The notes: generated by a model not told the origin, from the sequence alone. 64,000 bases of DNA from Nephrocerus scutellatus (GCA_947095585.1 OX352763.1:40040010-40104009); one strand, 5' to 3'; counted from the first letter of the stretch, positions 53,478-64,000 are shown. Program-made: numbers and translations.

Positions 53478-54030
53478 CGGCAGCTTATCGCTGTTTTATC
53501 GGTTTTTCCACAAGCGGTGTTCAAAGGAAATAGCCAGGTGCATCCCGCCTATTCTCGAACCCATCCGTAATACCCGTGGCTCAACTCGAGCCCACGGGTC
53601 TACTATTAGGCCTATCCGGACGTACTAACCAATTCAGGGGTTCCTTCTTTAGCCGCATAATAATTGTGTGGAATGAATTGCCCGACTCTATGTTTCCGCA
53701 TTTGTATGATTTGCAGTCATTTAAGACACACGTACATAGACATCTCATCTTTTTAAATTCTCTGTATTAACTTCACTTGCACGTGGCTGGCCGGCCGGCT
53801 GTCTTTCTGGAAGTACCCGATTTTCTTCAAATTAATACACATGTGGAAACACTAATTCTAAACAATTTTATTCAAACTTTGCACATTGTGTATCCCCCGA
53901 TTAGATAATTTACACGAACAATTTACATTTTTATGGGTTATTTTATTCTCTCCCTAATTTCCTAACGTCCACGCGGTGCTGAGCATTATAAGGGCGCAAA
54001 TACCTTGAGCGCGTGTCATTAAAGAAAGGT
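53478..54030 (+). mobile_element. LINE-A copy A10, second subfamily, split by a HINE
   Basis: C-terminal pol and 3' UTR: TATCGCTGTTTTATCGGTTT, CAACTCGAGCCCACGGGTCT and ATAATTGTGTGGAATGAATTGCCC, then CATTTAAGACACACGTACAT. After CATCTTTTT the HINE at 53757-53945 intervenes, and the LINE resumes with CTCCCTAATTTCCTAACGTCC and the 3' stem-loop (outer arms 53970-53975 and 54010-54015). It ends in ATTAAAG. Copy A5 shows the uninterrupted junction. Confidence 0.82.
53757..53945 (+). mobile_element. Short HINE inserted in a T run of LINE-A
   Basis: Only 189 bp. AAATTCTCTGTATTAACTTC start, a GGCTGGCCGGCCGGCTG microsatellite, one CCCGATTTTCTTCAAATTA unit, then GATTAGATAATTTACACG and ATGGGTTATTTTA. Most of the internal units are deleted. 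Insertion between T residues fits the Helentron target preference. Confidence 0.82.
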
Positions 54031-57029
54031 ATTTTTCAAGCCATTAATGGAACACCGTTGGAGGATTATGATTCACTTGAATGGCAAAAGACAGCATTAA
54101 ACTGTACTCGTTAGTATTCCCCGAATTTTGTTATTATTAATATGCTTAACATACGCCGATGTTCTTTGCTTTCAGCAAACGGATGAATAAACTGATTCCA
54201 GTTTTCATTGGAATCATTCGTTTGTTTACAGCACTAGAAGAGCGTTGCTACTTTTATTAAACTTTCCTTGATTGGAGAAATTGCATAAGTTGACGATGGA
54301 TCAGCTTGCTTGAATCTGTCTATGATTTAGGTTAAATTTTGTGCATCAAGCAACCAAATAAAGAAACGGTGAACATTTTATCCATTTCGACACAATTTAC
54401 AAATTTTTGCTACATTTGCATTAATTTTTACGAGTTTTACAAATTTTCCACTAGAAGCTCTCTTAATAAAGTTGATATTCCCAATTTTATTGTTGAAATA
54501 GATTTTTTCTAAAAATCACGAAATAAATTTTTTAATTAATATTTAATTTAATTTTAAACGATTAAATGATAACTTGCAAAGCGTTTCTTTAATAAAAAAA
54601 AATAGAACGAAAGACTTAAGAAACGAACTCACCACAACAATTCTAATTTTAATTAAAAATAACAGAAGCATTACCAACGATATAACTATAAATTAGTTTT
54701 TTGAGTATTATACCCCATAAAATTGACAAAGTGAACGTAGGTTTTGTAAATTAAAATTTTGAATTTTCTAATTTTAATTAAAGTTCATAAATCATTCATT
54801 CTGTATACATCTAACAATGCTTTTGATCTTATAAGGCAACATTCTAGAGAACTTCATGTTGTTCAACAAAATAAGTACCGCAAAAAATGTTGCCTGATGA
54901 CCCACAAAGATACTTTTGCCGAAATAATCTCGCGAGATCTTTCTCTCTTTTTCTTCTTCTCTCTCATCATACAAAAGAAACAACAACACTTTAATTGCAT
55001 TGAGATCAGCGCCGCGGCAAGTTTAAATATAAACGGAAAACATTCACCACTGAAGAGCGAGCCCGCAATTGCAACAGAAGCGATAAACGAGTTCAGTGTC
55101 TGGTAATGTTGATCACCTTCCTATATGGTGGTGGTGATGCTTCAGCTTTTCGTATTTTTGACGGGTGCCGGCGAATAATGGAATCCGCATACACATACAC
55201 TATTATGCATATGAATGTATATCAACGCAACAAGAGACCGTGAACTTTGCTTTAGACCAAAAATAGATTTTGATTGCATGCTGGGAACAACAACAACAAT
55301 AAAATCACTAGCAAAAACAACAACAACAGCAGCAGCGACAAAAATATAAAACGAGAAACAAGAAACGCAATAAAAGAAAAAAGATGTTGTCTTAAATTTT
55401 TATATTCAGCACAAAAAGATGCTCTAAGATGTAGAGTATCCAATACTCGAACGCGAACTGGCATGAACTCAGAAATTACCAATAATTCCACTGCTGCTAT
55501 GCTATGTTGATGGTGAGCCTGCAATGAAAGAACAAAAAATTATTGTTATTGGCATTTTCCATTCATCATCATCATCAGTATTAAGGGCATAATCATTGTC
55601 AGGAGCAGCATTAGTAGCGGCTACAACGGGTAATAAAATGTGAACACACAACAGCAGCAATCTCTTCTTCCCAACTGCGGCGTGTTCAGTGTTATGAGTA
55701 CGAGTCATAATTAGGCGGTTACTCATACCGCCTTCGGCTTAATTTCTTTGTGTTCTTGGTTTTACCTTTCTACCTTTTTAAGTGGGGAAGAAGAATGTTT
55801 TTAGGTCTAGGCTTGGATGTACATTAGTGACAAAGAAGAATCCATTAGACGTATTAATTAATAAAAGAAGATCTGAAGAAATTCACTTACAACCAATCAA
55901 TCAGTAATGGCCATTTCACTGCTATTCAGTATTAAGAGAACGGTTTAGGCGTTTTTCTAAATAACATTTCATTTCATTTAATGAATGCCAGGAACGTTCG
56001 AGTTTGATTATTTTCAAGATTTTCCAACATCAATTGGCAGAAGTTATATTTTTAGTTCGTATCTTCATCTTGGGAATTTGTATTTGTTATTCTGTTCTGT
56101 TCTTTGTTCGTCATCAGAGTCTATACAGTCTATACAGAAAATAAAATAAAAATAAAAAGTAAAACAATCATTTTCATTTTCACAAAAGTATGCAAAAAGT
56201 AATTGTATAAATGGAGCAACCAAAATTGCTAACATAAGCTGGCGAAACTTACTTACAATCTTGTTCTGGTTCTGACCACGCGCAAAAAGTCTCTCCACCA
56301 GTCCCAATTTTAAGCTAATCGTATCGAGGTAAAACGATGTTTATGACTTTTCTCTAGTTGGACTTTTTATTGTTATCCGGAAATCTCTACCGATCTTGTT
56401 ATATTGGTTTACGTTAGCCCAATTCTCGAACTCTCGTTATAAAATTATGTTCCATTTATGACCCTTCTGGTAGTTCCCAACTTGAAAATAAGTAGTTATA
56501 GGTAAGTAGAGAGGTGATCTTTGCAACTAATTGGAGAGACTCAGTTAGCGCATGAATGCGCCATTCTCATTGTTCCGGGAGAACTTATCTGACTGGTGTT
56601 ACCTGACCGGTAGCGATCAAGTACGTCATTAGTTCAATTTCCCGAAAGCTCTTTCCGGTCATTAAATAATGGGTTATTCAGTTGGAGATATGTAGATATA
56701 GGGCCGTACATTTGCAAATATCTCAGAATGGAAGTGAGAGTTACTTTCTCCTTCTAGTAGCTTCTTCAAATTATGTACGCGTGGCTGTTTACTACCCAGT
56801 ACTTATTGCCACACATCTGGCAATATATTCTTGAGTTCTGGATAGTATTGTTAACTTTTCTGTTTAATTTTTTCTTTGTATGGGGCTAGTCTGGTTATGG
56901 CATTTTTTCTTCGCATCATAGCCCATTAACAATATTTCATCATGTCTGGGGGTGCCGTCTGCTCACGACACCTTATTGCTTTTAAACTGGTTTTTTGTTT
57001 TGATGTCTTGGGTTTTTTCGTTCAATGAC
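54031..57029. other. Long unassigned interval
   Basis: Three kilobases without a recognisable gene or element. There are CAACAA/CAGCAG runs at 55288-55340 and A+T-rich stretches at 54480-54740. The open frame opposite the CAA runs is simply Leu-rich microsatellite translation. Confidence 0.45.
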
Positions 57030-57128
57030 TGGTGCCAGTAATTTCTCAGTAAGCTGACCATTTAGAAACTAATGATAGTACTCTTCCCGTCGCAATAAAA
57101 TGCATTTAAGATCGCTTATCAGATTTTC
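57030..57128 (-). pseudogene. LINE-C scrap C6, minus orientation
   Basis: Matches the minus-strand copy C3 at 31255-31345 on the same strand: AATT(T/C)CTCAGT(A/T)AGCTG followed by CATTTA(G/C)AAACT and ATCGCTTATCAGATTT. It lies 100-200 bp from the plus-oriented copy C5, so the two are inverted with respect to each other. Confidence 0.65.
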
Positions 57129-57229
57129 GGCGGTCAGCCATCAGCAGAGTATATGGCGAATAACACAGAATGCTTCAGAAATGCATGTGACCACAACTAT
57201 CTCTGACTGGTGGACGTGCGATCAAACTT

Positions 57230-58775
57230 CCACGTGATGGCCGCTGGTAATTTTCCTCCAGTACAGGTAAAGCGAAATGATCGGGCTAGTCTCTTCAATT
57301 CAATTCAAGAGATGCGGTGGACGGGGAATGGTGTCTTACAAAAATCAGAATATGACATAAATTACAGCTGTCATGCAAGACATCATGTGCTCGGGTGGGG
57401 TTTCTAGTCAGCAAAAGAATGAAACCCACCGTTATCGGCTTTAAAGCAATAAATGAACGGCTATGCAGCCTTCGCTTGCGGGGCAGATTTAAAAACATAA
57501 GCCTCATAAGCGTTAACGCACATACAGAGGATTTTCCAAATGATGAAAAGGAAGAAGAATCAGTCGAACGGGAACTCCATGCCTATCCTCAGTATGACGT
57601 AAAAAACATTCAGGGGGATATGAATGTCAAAATAGGTAGGGAGCCAGTATTCAGGCAGTACATTGGCATTCATAGCTTACACGAGAACACTAATGACAAT
57701 GGACAACGAGTCATAGAGATGGCAGCAAGCAATAATATGGTTGTTGCGAGTACAAGGTTTGCGCGTAAATATATCCACAACGCCATCTGGGTATCTTCTT
57801 TTCATAGACTTTAAAGCAGCCTATGATAGCATAGCTAGAGTAGAACGGGCTCCAACAAGGGGATGGACTGGCCTGCGTCCTCTTCAACCTGGCCTTGGAG
57901 AAAGTGATCCGAGACTCTGACGTAATGGCGAGAGGAACAATCCTCAGATACTGGCTTACGCAGACGACATTGACATATTTGGTAGAAACCCAAGAGCTGT
58001 ATTGGAAGCTTTCGTCAAGATCGAGCTGGCGGCACGAAATCTGGGGCTGCACATAAATGAGAGCAAAACAAAGTACATTGGTGGCCATGGCCACGTCTAC
58101 GAGTAAGAGATTCAACATTGGCCCCTCAATTCAAATAGTGGAGCGCAAATTTGAAGTAGTGCAATCCTTTAACTATGTCGGGTCAACTGTAGCAGCCGAT
58201 AACAGCATGGAACTAGAAAAACGCGCACGGTTGCTTAAGGCCAACAAATCCTACTATAGTCTGGCATGACTCTTCAAATTCAGGAATTTAACCTTAACAT
58301 CCAAGCTGCTGTATATAAGACAATGGTCATACCAGTACCTACATATGGATCCGAAACTTGGGTGCTTAGCAAAAAGCATGTTGACCTCTTAGCCGCGTTC
58401 GAGAGAAAAGCCTTACGGAGAATTGTTGGCCCTTTATGTGAGGAAGGACGATTTCGGAGACTCTATTATGATGAGATCTACGAGCGTAGCCGCGATTTCG
58501 ACATCGTGAAGAAAATTAAGCTCGGTAGGCTCCGGTGGGTGGGACACCTAGCTCGCATGAGCGAAGAGGATACTGCTCGGAAAGTTCTTTGCGGTAGGAT
58601 TTATGGAACACGACAGCGAGGCCGGACAAGCATACGCTGCATGGATGGCGTAAACCAGGACGCCCAGAGTTTAGGAGTGTCAAACTGTATGACAACGACT
58701 CGAAATCGGGACCGGTGTAGAGATTTTTTACGGGAGACCAGGACCGGAAACCGATTGTAGAGCCAAATATGATGA
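57230..58775 (+). pseudogene. LINE-C copy C5, RTE-like pol with intact YADD and 3' terminus
   Basis: Endonuclease: SIQEMRWTGNGVLQK region, RLCSLRLRGRFKNISLISV NAH, GDMNVKIGREPVFRQYIG and NTNDNGQRVIEMAASNN. At about 57810 FIDFKAAYDSIARVE jumps over most of the RT palm to the GLQQG-like block. The second RT half keeps ILAYADDIDIFGRN with YADD at 57957-57968. The C-terminus, 58266-58760, is open: KTMVIPVPTYGSETWVLSKK, RRIVGPLCEEGRFRRLYYDE, KIKLGRLRWVGHLARMSEED and CGRIYGTRQRGRT. A (GAT)n end at 58767-58781 is typical of RTE-group 3' tails. At least three frameshifts or stops. Confidence 0.88.
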
Positions 58776-60039
58776 TGATGATACCGTAAGCAATTTGTGC
58801 AAAGTGTCTTGGTAAGAGTTTAGTTGTGAAACTTCGCTGGAAAGTCCATGTCAAGGAAAAAAGAGAGAAGATTGGTGTTTAGAAATCTACCTTTAGCTTA
58901 TTGTCTTAAAATTTTCGAATTTACCATTGCCTTCAATATGAACCACTATTTCTTTCACCATTTGTTTCCTCTCATATGCCATATAACGGGGGAAAGATCA
59001 TTTTTACTTCTCAAAATTGACTGCTACTAATCTAGTGAACCGCAGTGTAAACAAACTGTCAAAAGTAAGATTTTGATAATGAAGTTGAAGAACTGAAAAA
59101 TTTATGTTGAAGTTTGTCAGTACTGTGCTTATGAAACGTTAAGAAAAATCAGCCAACATTGCAAATGACAACAATATCTACCATCATCACTACCATCAAT
59201 TATACATATTGCAATTATGTCAAAGATTAGCTACAGCAACACAACTATTAATAAACTACAAACTATTGTTAAGTGTGAAGTGATAAATTGGCATTCAAGC
59301 ACTAGATAGCTTTACAAAGGGAAAAAAATGCCGAACACAAGTAGCTTGCGACCTTGGTGTATCAATTGAAGCAAAGCTAAACTCTTACCGACATATTGAC
59401 TAAATCACCAATAAAATGTTGAATGAAGTAAATAATGAGACAAACTTTTCATTTTGTTAAGTAATTTACAACTTAATTCAAGGATAAAAAATGAATATAA
59501 AGAAGCTGTATGTATGAGTTACCTTAAATTTTTATTTTTTGTCTTAATCTATGTATGCCAACTATAGTTGAATATTCACTTATAGAGAACTACAGCATCA
59601 GATTGTTTAGACTTTTTTTTGTATATGTATAACTTCACATTCTTATGCCAATCACAAACTTGATTTTAAAGACTTGCTTTTTTCTTGTACTTTGAAGGTT
59701 GGTCGTGGTTTCTTTTTAGCACCGAATGACAGAAGCAACTGTCAAAGTTTTCATGATTTTATTTAATATTTAGTCTGAAGGGCACAAGGTCCCAATTGCG
59801 ATCATTATCTTATTTTTTCCTTTAATTTAAATTGTGTTTTATACCATTCAGTATTTATTGTTGCGTTAAAATTTTCAAGAATATTTGTACAATCAAGAAT
59901 ATCAACAAAAGTGGTGTAGATTTACCAACCAAAGCGGAAATAATCGCCGATTTATAATCGCTGTGTCTGGTGCTGTTGGATAATTTAAACGACAGGAACA
60001 TCACACTGAATCACCAAAAGAAGTCAAATAAAATCCTTG
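58776..60039. other. Unassigned A+T-rich interval
   Basis: No recognised gene or element. Confidence 0.5.
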
Positions 60040-60076
60040 CGACAAAAAAAGAATTCTCTTTTGTTTGTCGTTTGTG

Positions 60077-60226
60077 ATTTCTGCTTCTCTCTCGATTTAG
60101 CAGAAAAACCGGTTTGGACGCGTGAAAAATTCATTTCTTTGTTATTTACTGCAGTCACAGCGAACACACATTCTCACATTTCTGCTTCTCTCTCTCGATA
60201 TAGCAGAAAAACCGGTTTGGACGCGT
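60077..60226. repeat. Direct repeat in the LINE-B leader, 101-bp period
   Basis: TTTCTGCTTCTCTCTCGAT, then AGCAGAAAAACCGGTTTGGA and CGCGTGAAAA, occurs at 60078-60127 and again at 60179-60230 with few differences. Tandem leader units of this kind act as promoters in some LINEs; that role here is inferred. Confidence 0.8.
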
Positions 60227-60565
60227 GAAAATAGCGTACATGACTTGCAGAAAAGTGCTCATCGTGCTCGTTAGATTGCCGAACTCGGCTACCGCCTCGT
60301 TTGTCAAGCTTCGACCTCGCACGATAAACTCCACTTTCCTTGCTCGTTCTGTAATATACTATATTTTACTTGAGTAGTTTTTAGAAGTAGAATTTTTATT
60401 GACTTTCTCTCTCAGTAGCTGTGCGTGCCTTTTTCGTTTGTTAGGCCTGGTACTACAAACGAATCAGTAACGTTTTCACTGTTGAGTGGTTGGTTCGTAG
60501 AAATTCTTCTTATTGTTGTTATATTTATCATCATCTTGAGGGGTTCGGTATTTTTACTTTGTAAA

Positions 60566-63447
60566 ATGAACTCTTATTTTGAAATTCATTTCACAAATAT
60601 TCGCGGCATTAAAAGTAATTTCAACTCATTCGTAGCACATCTTGACGCGAATAAACCTGCGGTTCTAAGTTAGTTTATGTGAAACGCTGGCCTCTTATAT
60701 GGGTACCCCAAATGATTTTCATTGTCCGGGGTATTCTCGTGTCGACTGTTTGGTTCCACATCGTGGGGTTATTTTATTTATACGAGATAACATCAGTTTT
60801 AGTGTACCTAATTTTAATATTCCAAACAGTAATCCCATGTTCAATACGATATGGATTGAAATTGTAATTTCAAACCATTCGATGTTTATTTGTTCCCTTT
60901 ATCGTAGTCCTAATTTGTCACCTGATGACACTAATATTGAGTTTAATTACTTATCAGACACTATAGACAAGATTTACCAATCATCACCAACATCAGAATT
61001 GGTAGTATTGGGTGATTTTAATGTCCACAAATGATGGTTGACCCATTCGAATGGTAGAGATCGATCTGGTGAAACCGCTGAACTATTTTCAAATGTTAAT
61101 CTTTTCACCCAACTCGTTTATAAGCCAACTAGGTATCCCGATACTACTGGTCAATCACCTCACCTTTTAGATTTATTTCTTACTACTATGCCAGATAAAT
61201 ATTCAATTGATGTATCTGCTTCATTAGGTCTTTCTGACCTTTGAATTTTCAATAACACCAGCCCTTATAGAGCCTACAAGTAAAAGGCTACTCTGGCACT
61301 ATAAAAATGCTAACTGGGAGCTCCTGAACCAATTTTATAGCTCATTTGATTGGTCAACCTGTTTTTCCAGCAATAATGCTGAGAAAGCATCACAACTAAT
61401 CACATCAACCATTTTGCTAGGAATGAAAAATTGCATTCCTTCTTCATTTAAAATGAAAAATACTCATAAAAATAAATGGTTTAACGAATAATTGCAGGTC
61501 AGCAGTCGCATGTAAAAAAGCAGCCCATTTGGACTACGTTAATTGCACTTCTGAAGAAAACCTTGTAAAGTTTCGAATAGCTAGAAACAGATCAAACGCT
61601 ATATTGAAAAGGTCCAAAATAATATATGACCTTAAGATTCGAGATAGCATGCGAAAAATTTTGGATTCTGATTCAAACAGTCGAAGCTTTTGGTCGTTTG
61701 CTGCATTGGTTTAAAGAAACTTTGCAGACAATACTTCGTCTATTCCTTCTTTATTTCATAATGGTATTCATTATAGAACTAATATTGAGAAAGCTAATCT
61801 CTTAGCTTCTCATTTCGCTGGTGCGTCTACTCTTCCTTTAACTAATCAAAGCCCCCCAATTCTCCCAAATCTAGGCCCAGGTATGTCTAAAATCTTTTTC
61901 GGAAACGGGTTGTTTCAAAGATTCTGAAAGAACTTGACCCCAATAAAGCGACTGGCCCCGACGGTATTCCGCCATTAGTATTGAAAAGTTGTCATCTTAC
62001 TTTGGCAAAACCGCTGCTGCAAATTGTTTTATCTCTCAATGAAGACAGGTGTTTTTCCATCATTTTGGGAAATAGCAAATATTCAACCCGTTCCGAAAAA
62101 AGGTGATAAATCGGCACCTACAAACTACCGTCCTATTGCTTTGTTGTCGGTTCTATCGAAGGTAATGGGATCTATCGTTAATTTCAGACTAATGAACTAT
62201 CTGGATTCGAATGTTCTTTTATCCGATGTGTAGTATGGATTTCGTAAAAATCGCTCTTCAGGTGAACTAATAACGTGCATGACTCATTGTTGGGAGCGAA
62301 GCATTGAAAATCTAGGCGAATCAAGCGTTGTGACCTTGGATATTTCTAAGGGTTTTGATAGAGTTTGGCACGATTGTCTTATTAATAAGATTCGTGCGCT
62401 GAACCTACACTCCTCTCTAATTGCATGGATTGAGGATTATTTATGGAACCGTAAAATAAAAGTTGTATTAAATGGTATATCTTCAGCTTCACATGGGATC
62501 AATGCTGGCGTGCCTCAAGGATCATCCTTGTCGCCCACGCTCTTCTTGATATAAATATATCAACGACCTGTTGTCTTCTACAACCTGTGATATCCATTCA
62601 TTTGCTGATGATACAACACTATCGGCTTTCATTGAGTTTGTCAATCAAAAAGAATGCAATTCTCGCTTGAATGGTTCGCGTGAATTAATGAATTTGACTA
62701 TTCTGTCTAATATTCAAATCATTCTTGATTGGGGCATTTCCAACAGAGTAGAATTTAACCCAAATAAATTCTAGTCTTGCCTTTTTTCTCAGAAGACAAC
62801 TCAACATTATGTTCCACCTGTTATTTATGGTATCCCTATTGCGAAATCTGATTCACTTAAGTTGTTAGGTTTAAAAGTATCAAGTGATCTTTCCTGGAAA
62901 GAACATATTTATGAAATTTCAAAAAGAGCTAGCCAATGTTTAGGCTTCATAAGACGTTGTAACTTCTACTTCTCTCCCTCTGAAGTATAAAGATTATATA
63001 AATCTTATGTTAGACCAATTTTAGAATTTAATTCATATGTGTGGGGTGGGGCTCCAAGATCGCATTTGGTTCATCTTAATGGTGTTCAGAATAGAGTTAT
63101 CCGTTTGATAAACGATGTAACCATTACTTCGTCTCTTGAAACTTTGGAGCACAGACGAAATGTAGGAGCTTATCTGTTTTCTTTAAATTTTACAACGGTA
63201 AATGTTCTTTAGAAACCCGTTCTCTAGTTCCAGGGCCTTTTCTCAGTAACGTAAACACTCGTTTAAGGTGCAATCAACATAGATTTGCCTTAACAATTTT
63301 TTCATGTAGAACCCAACACTTTAAATCCTCCTTTTTTCCGAGAGTCTCTTCGATGTGGAATCAATTGGTCGAGCACGTGTTTCCCGAATCTTACAGTCTG
63401 CAGGCGTTCAAATTAGCCGTTAACAACTTCTTGAAGGATGATGGATA
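60566..63447 (+). pseudogene. LINE-B pol (endonuclease-reverse transcriptase), frameshifted
   Basis: Begins at an ATG, MNSYFEIHFTNIRGIKSNF, the usual start of LINE AP-endonucleases. Frame changes follow to DNISFSVPNFNIPNSNP, LVVLGDFNVHK and TAELFSNVNLFTQLVYKPT, then SASLGLSDL. The RT shows DPNKATGPDGIPPL, QPVPKKGDKSAPTNYRPIAL, VTLDISKGFDRVWHDCL and NAGVPQGSSLSPTLF. FADD is intact at 62601-62612 and VEFNPNKF follows. The C-terminal part (LEHRRNVG-like, SMWNQLVEHVFP) ends at a TAA at 63447. At least eight stops or frameshifts. Sequence and motifs place it next to LINE-A, but as a distinct family. Confidence 0.85.
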
Positions 63448-63763
63448 AAGTATTCATAAGTTGTTTCTTAATATACAAAAAAAAAAATTGTTTATCAGTA
63501 TTTTTTAAATTATTTTTATAATTTGTAATATTTTCTTGGTCAAGGTTTTTTGTAGTTTTCCCTGACCATGATTCATTGATAAAAGTATTTGGACTCGCGT
63601 CGTTCTAAATTCGTGGTCGTTTTTCGTATTGCTTTTTCAATGAATCAGGGAGAATTCTGAGAAAATAAATTGAAACCGGCTACAAACGTGTGGAATGTTA
63701 TATATTGTAAATCACATTCCTTCGATTTTTATTTTATTTTGAATTTAATAAAGGGCTTAGCCC

Positions 63764-63816
63764 AACTTATTGCCGTGGCGTAAGTCATTCAGGGAGTCCT
63801 CCCTTGGCAATAAGTT
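63764..63816 (+). other. Predicted 3'-terminal hairpin of LINE-B
   Basis: AACTTATTGCC at 63764-63774 pairs perfectly with GGCAATAAGTT at 63806-63816. Within the loop AGGGAG (63791-63796) pairs with CTCCCT (63799-63804). It lies just before the A/T tail, where a LINE RT would bind its RNA. Confidence 0.6.
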
Positions 63817-63835
63817 TTTATATATATAAAAAAAA

Positions 63836-64000
63836 GGTTTTGTGAGATCAAACACTTGGAGCGTTTCGGATCTAGCTTGGGCCAGATCTGCTTCGTTGCT
63901 ATGCAAGTTGTACCGTTTGACTATCTATAATTAGTTTTTATTGTAGCATCCCGTCTAAACAGGAGTTTGCACGTAGCGATCGGCATGCCTAGTGAACCAT
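63836..64000. other. Right edge, unassigned
   Basis: No recognised sequence in the last 165 bases. Confidence 0.5.

Larger units (their letters stand above)
60040..63835 (+). mobile_element. LINE-B copy B1, near full-length CR1/jockey-group retrotransposon
   Basis: The likely 5' leader (60040-60565) contains a 101-bp-spaced duplicated block (60077 and 60178). The pol remains follow, 60566-63447, then a 3' region with a perfect 11-bp inverted repeat at 63764-63774/63806-63816. It ends in a TATATATA and A run at about 63820-63837. The leader module recurs at 18045-18195. Length and order fit a complete element of about 3.8 kb with decayed coding. The exact ends are inferred because no target duplication was found. 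Confidence 0.7.

Noticed and set aside
55252..55524. Leu-rich 90-codon minus-strand frame
   Set aside because: It is the reverse translation of a CAA/AAC-rich microsatellite.
1..64000. LTR retrotransposons or integrated viral genes
   Set aside because: I saw no paired LTRs, gag, integrase or envelope-like sequence; all RTs found are of LINE type.

Overview
This is animal nuclear DNA, almost certainly from an insect and most likely a fly. The evidence is an A+T-rich background, several LINE families, two mariner-type DNA transposons, two tRNA-derived SINE families and many short Helitron/Helentron-like elements of the DINE-1 type. I found no bacterial operon, rRNA, CRISPR array or LTR retrovirus. 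I found no host protein-coding exon that I can defend; two weak candidates lie at 28.7-29.9 kb. Most of the window is transposable elements (TEs), often nested and almost all dead. Family labels (LINE-A to LINE-D, LINE-J, LINE-L, SINE1, SINE2, HINE) are my own and only link copies inside this window.

Layout. 0-1.0 kb: minus-strand LINE-D (RTE-like) fragment. 1.17-3.92 kb: the best LINE-A copy, with endonuclease and reverse transcriptase, sitting inside a TAAC microsatellite. 6.1-9.7 kb: HINE, LINE-A and LINE-D pieces. 11.7-15.4 kb: LINE-C and LINE-L fragments, then a long minus-strand LINE-A copy interrupted by a SINE1 with target duplications and by a candidate 395-bp MITE. 16.6-18.2 kb: LINE-L RNase H tail and a solitary LINE 5' promoter-like module. 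19.8-21.8 kb: LINE-C copy split by an 812-bp insertion. 21.8-24.4 kb: LINE-J with a 753-codon open frame and an intact YADD. 24.4-26.0 kb: broken copy of a transposase-like protein family. 26.0-27.2 kb: HINE inside HINE. 27.6 kb: SINE1. 30.7-36.8 kb: LINE-C, SINE1, several HINEs (two head to tail), SINE2, LINE-A and a mariner. 37-43.7 kb: SINE2, LINE-A and LINE-D scraps, and a minisatellite of about 150 bp period. 45.6-48.1 kb: LINE-L RNase H split by SINE1, a second mariner, SINE1 and HINE. 51.0-53.2 and 57.0-58.8 kb: LINE-C copies. 53.5-54.0 kb: LINE-A split by a HINE. 60.0-63.8 kb: a near full-length but frameshifted LINE-B with promoter-like 5' repeats and a 3' hairpin.

How the parts relate. 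The LINEs supply the reverse transcription that SINEs need. The SINEs carry pol III A and B boxes. The HINEs have Helentron hallmarks (subterminal inverted repeats, 3' hairpin, insertion in T runs) but code for nothing, so they would need a helicase from elsewhere. Only LINE-J keeps a long intact RT frame, and its endonuclease is truncated, so nothing here looks autonomous. Nesting gives a relative chronology: LINE-A and LINE-C copies are older, and SINE1, the MITE, HINE and LINE-J landed in them. Dense old nested TEs of many families, in both orientations and without exons, suggest a gene-poor, possibly pericentromeric or piRNA-cluster-like interval, or a very large intron; that is inference.
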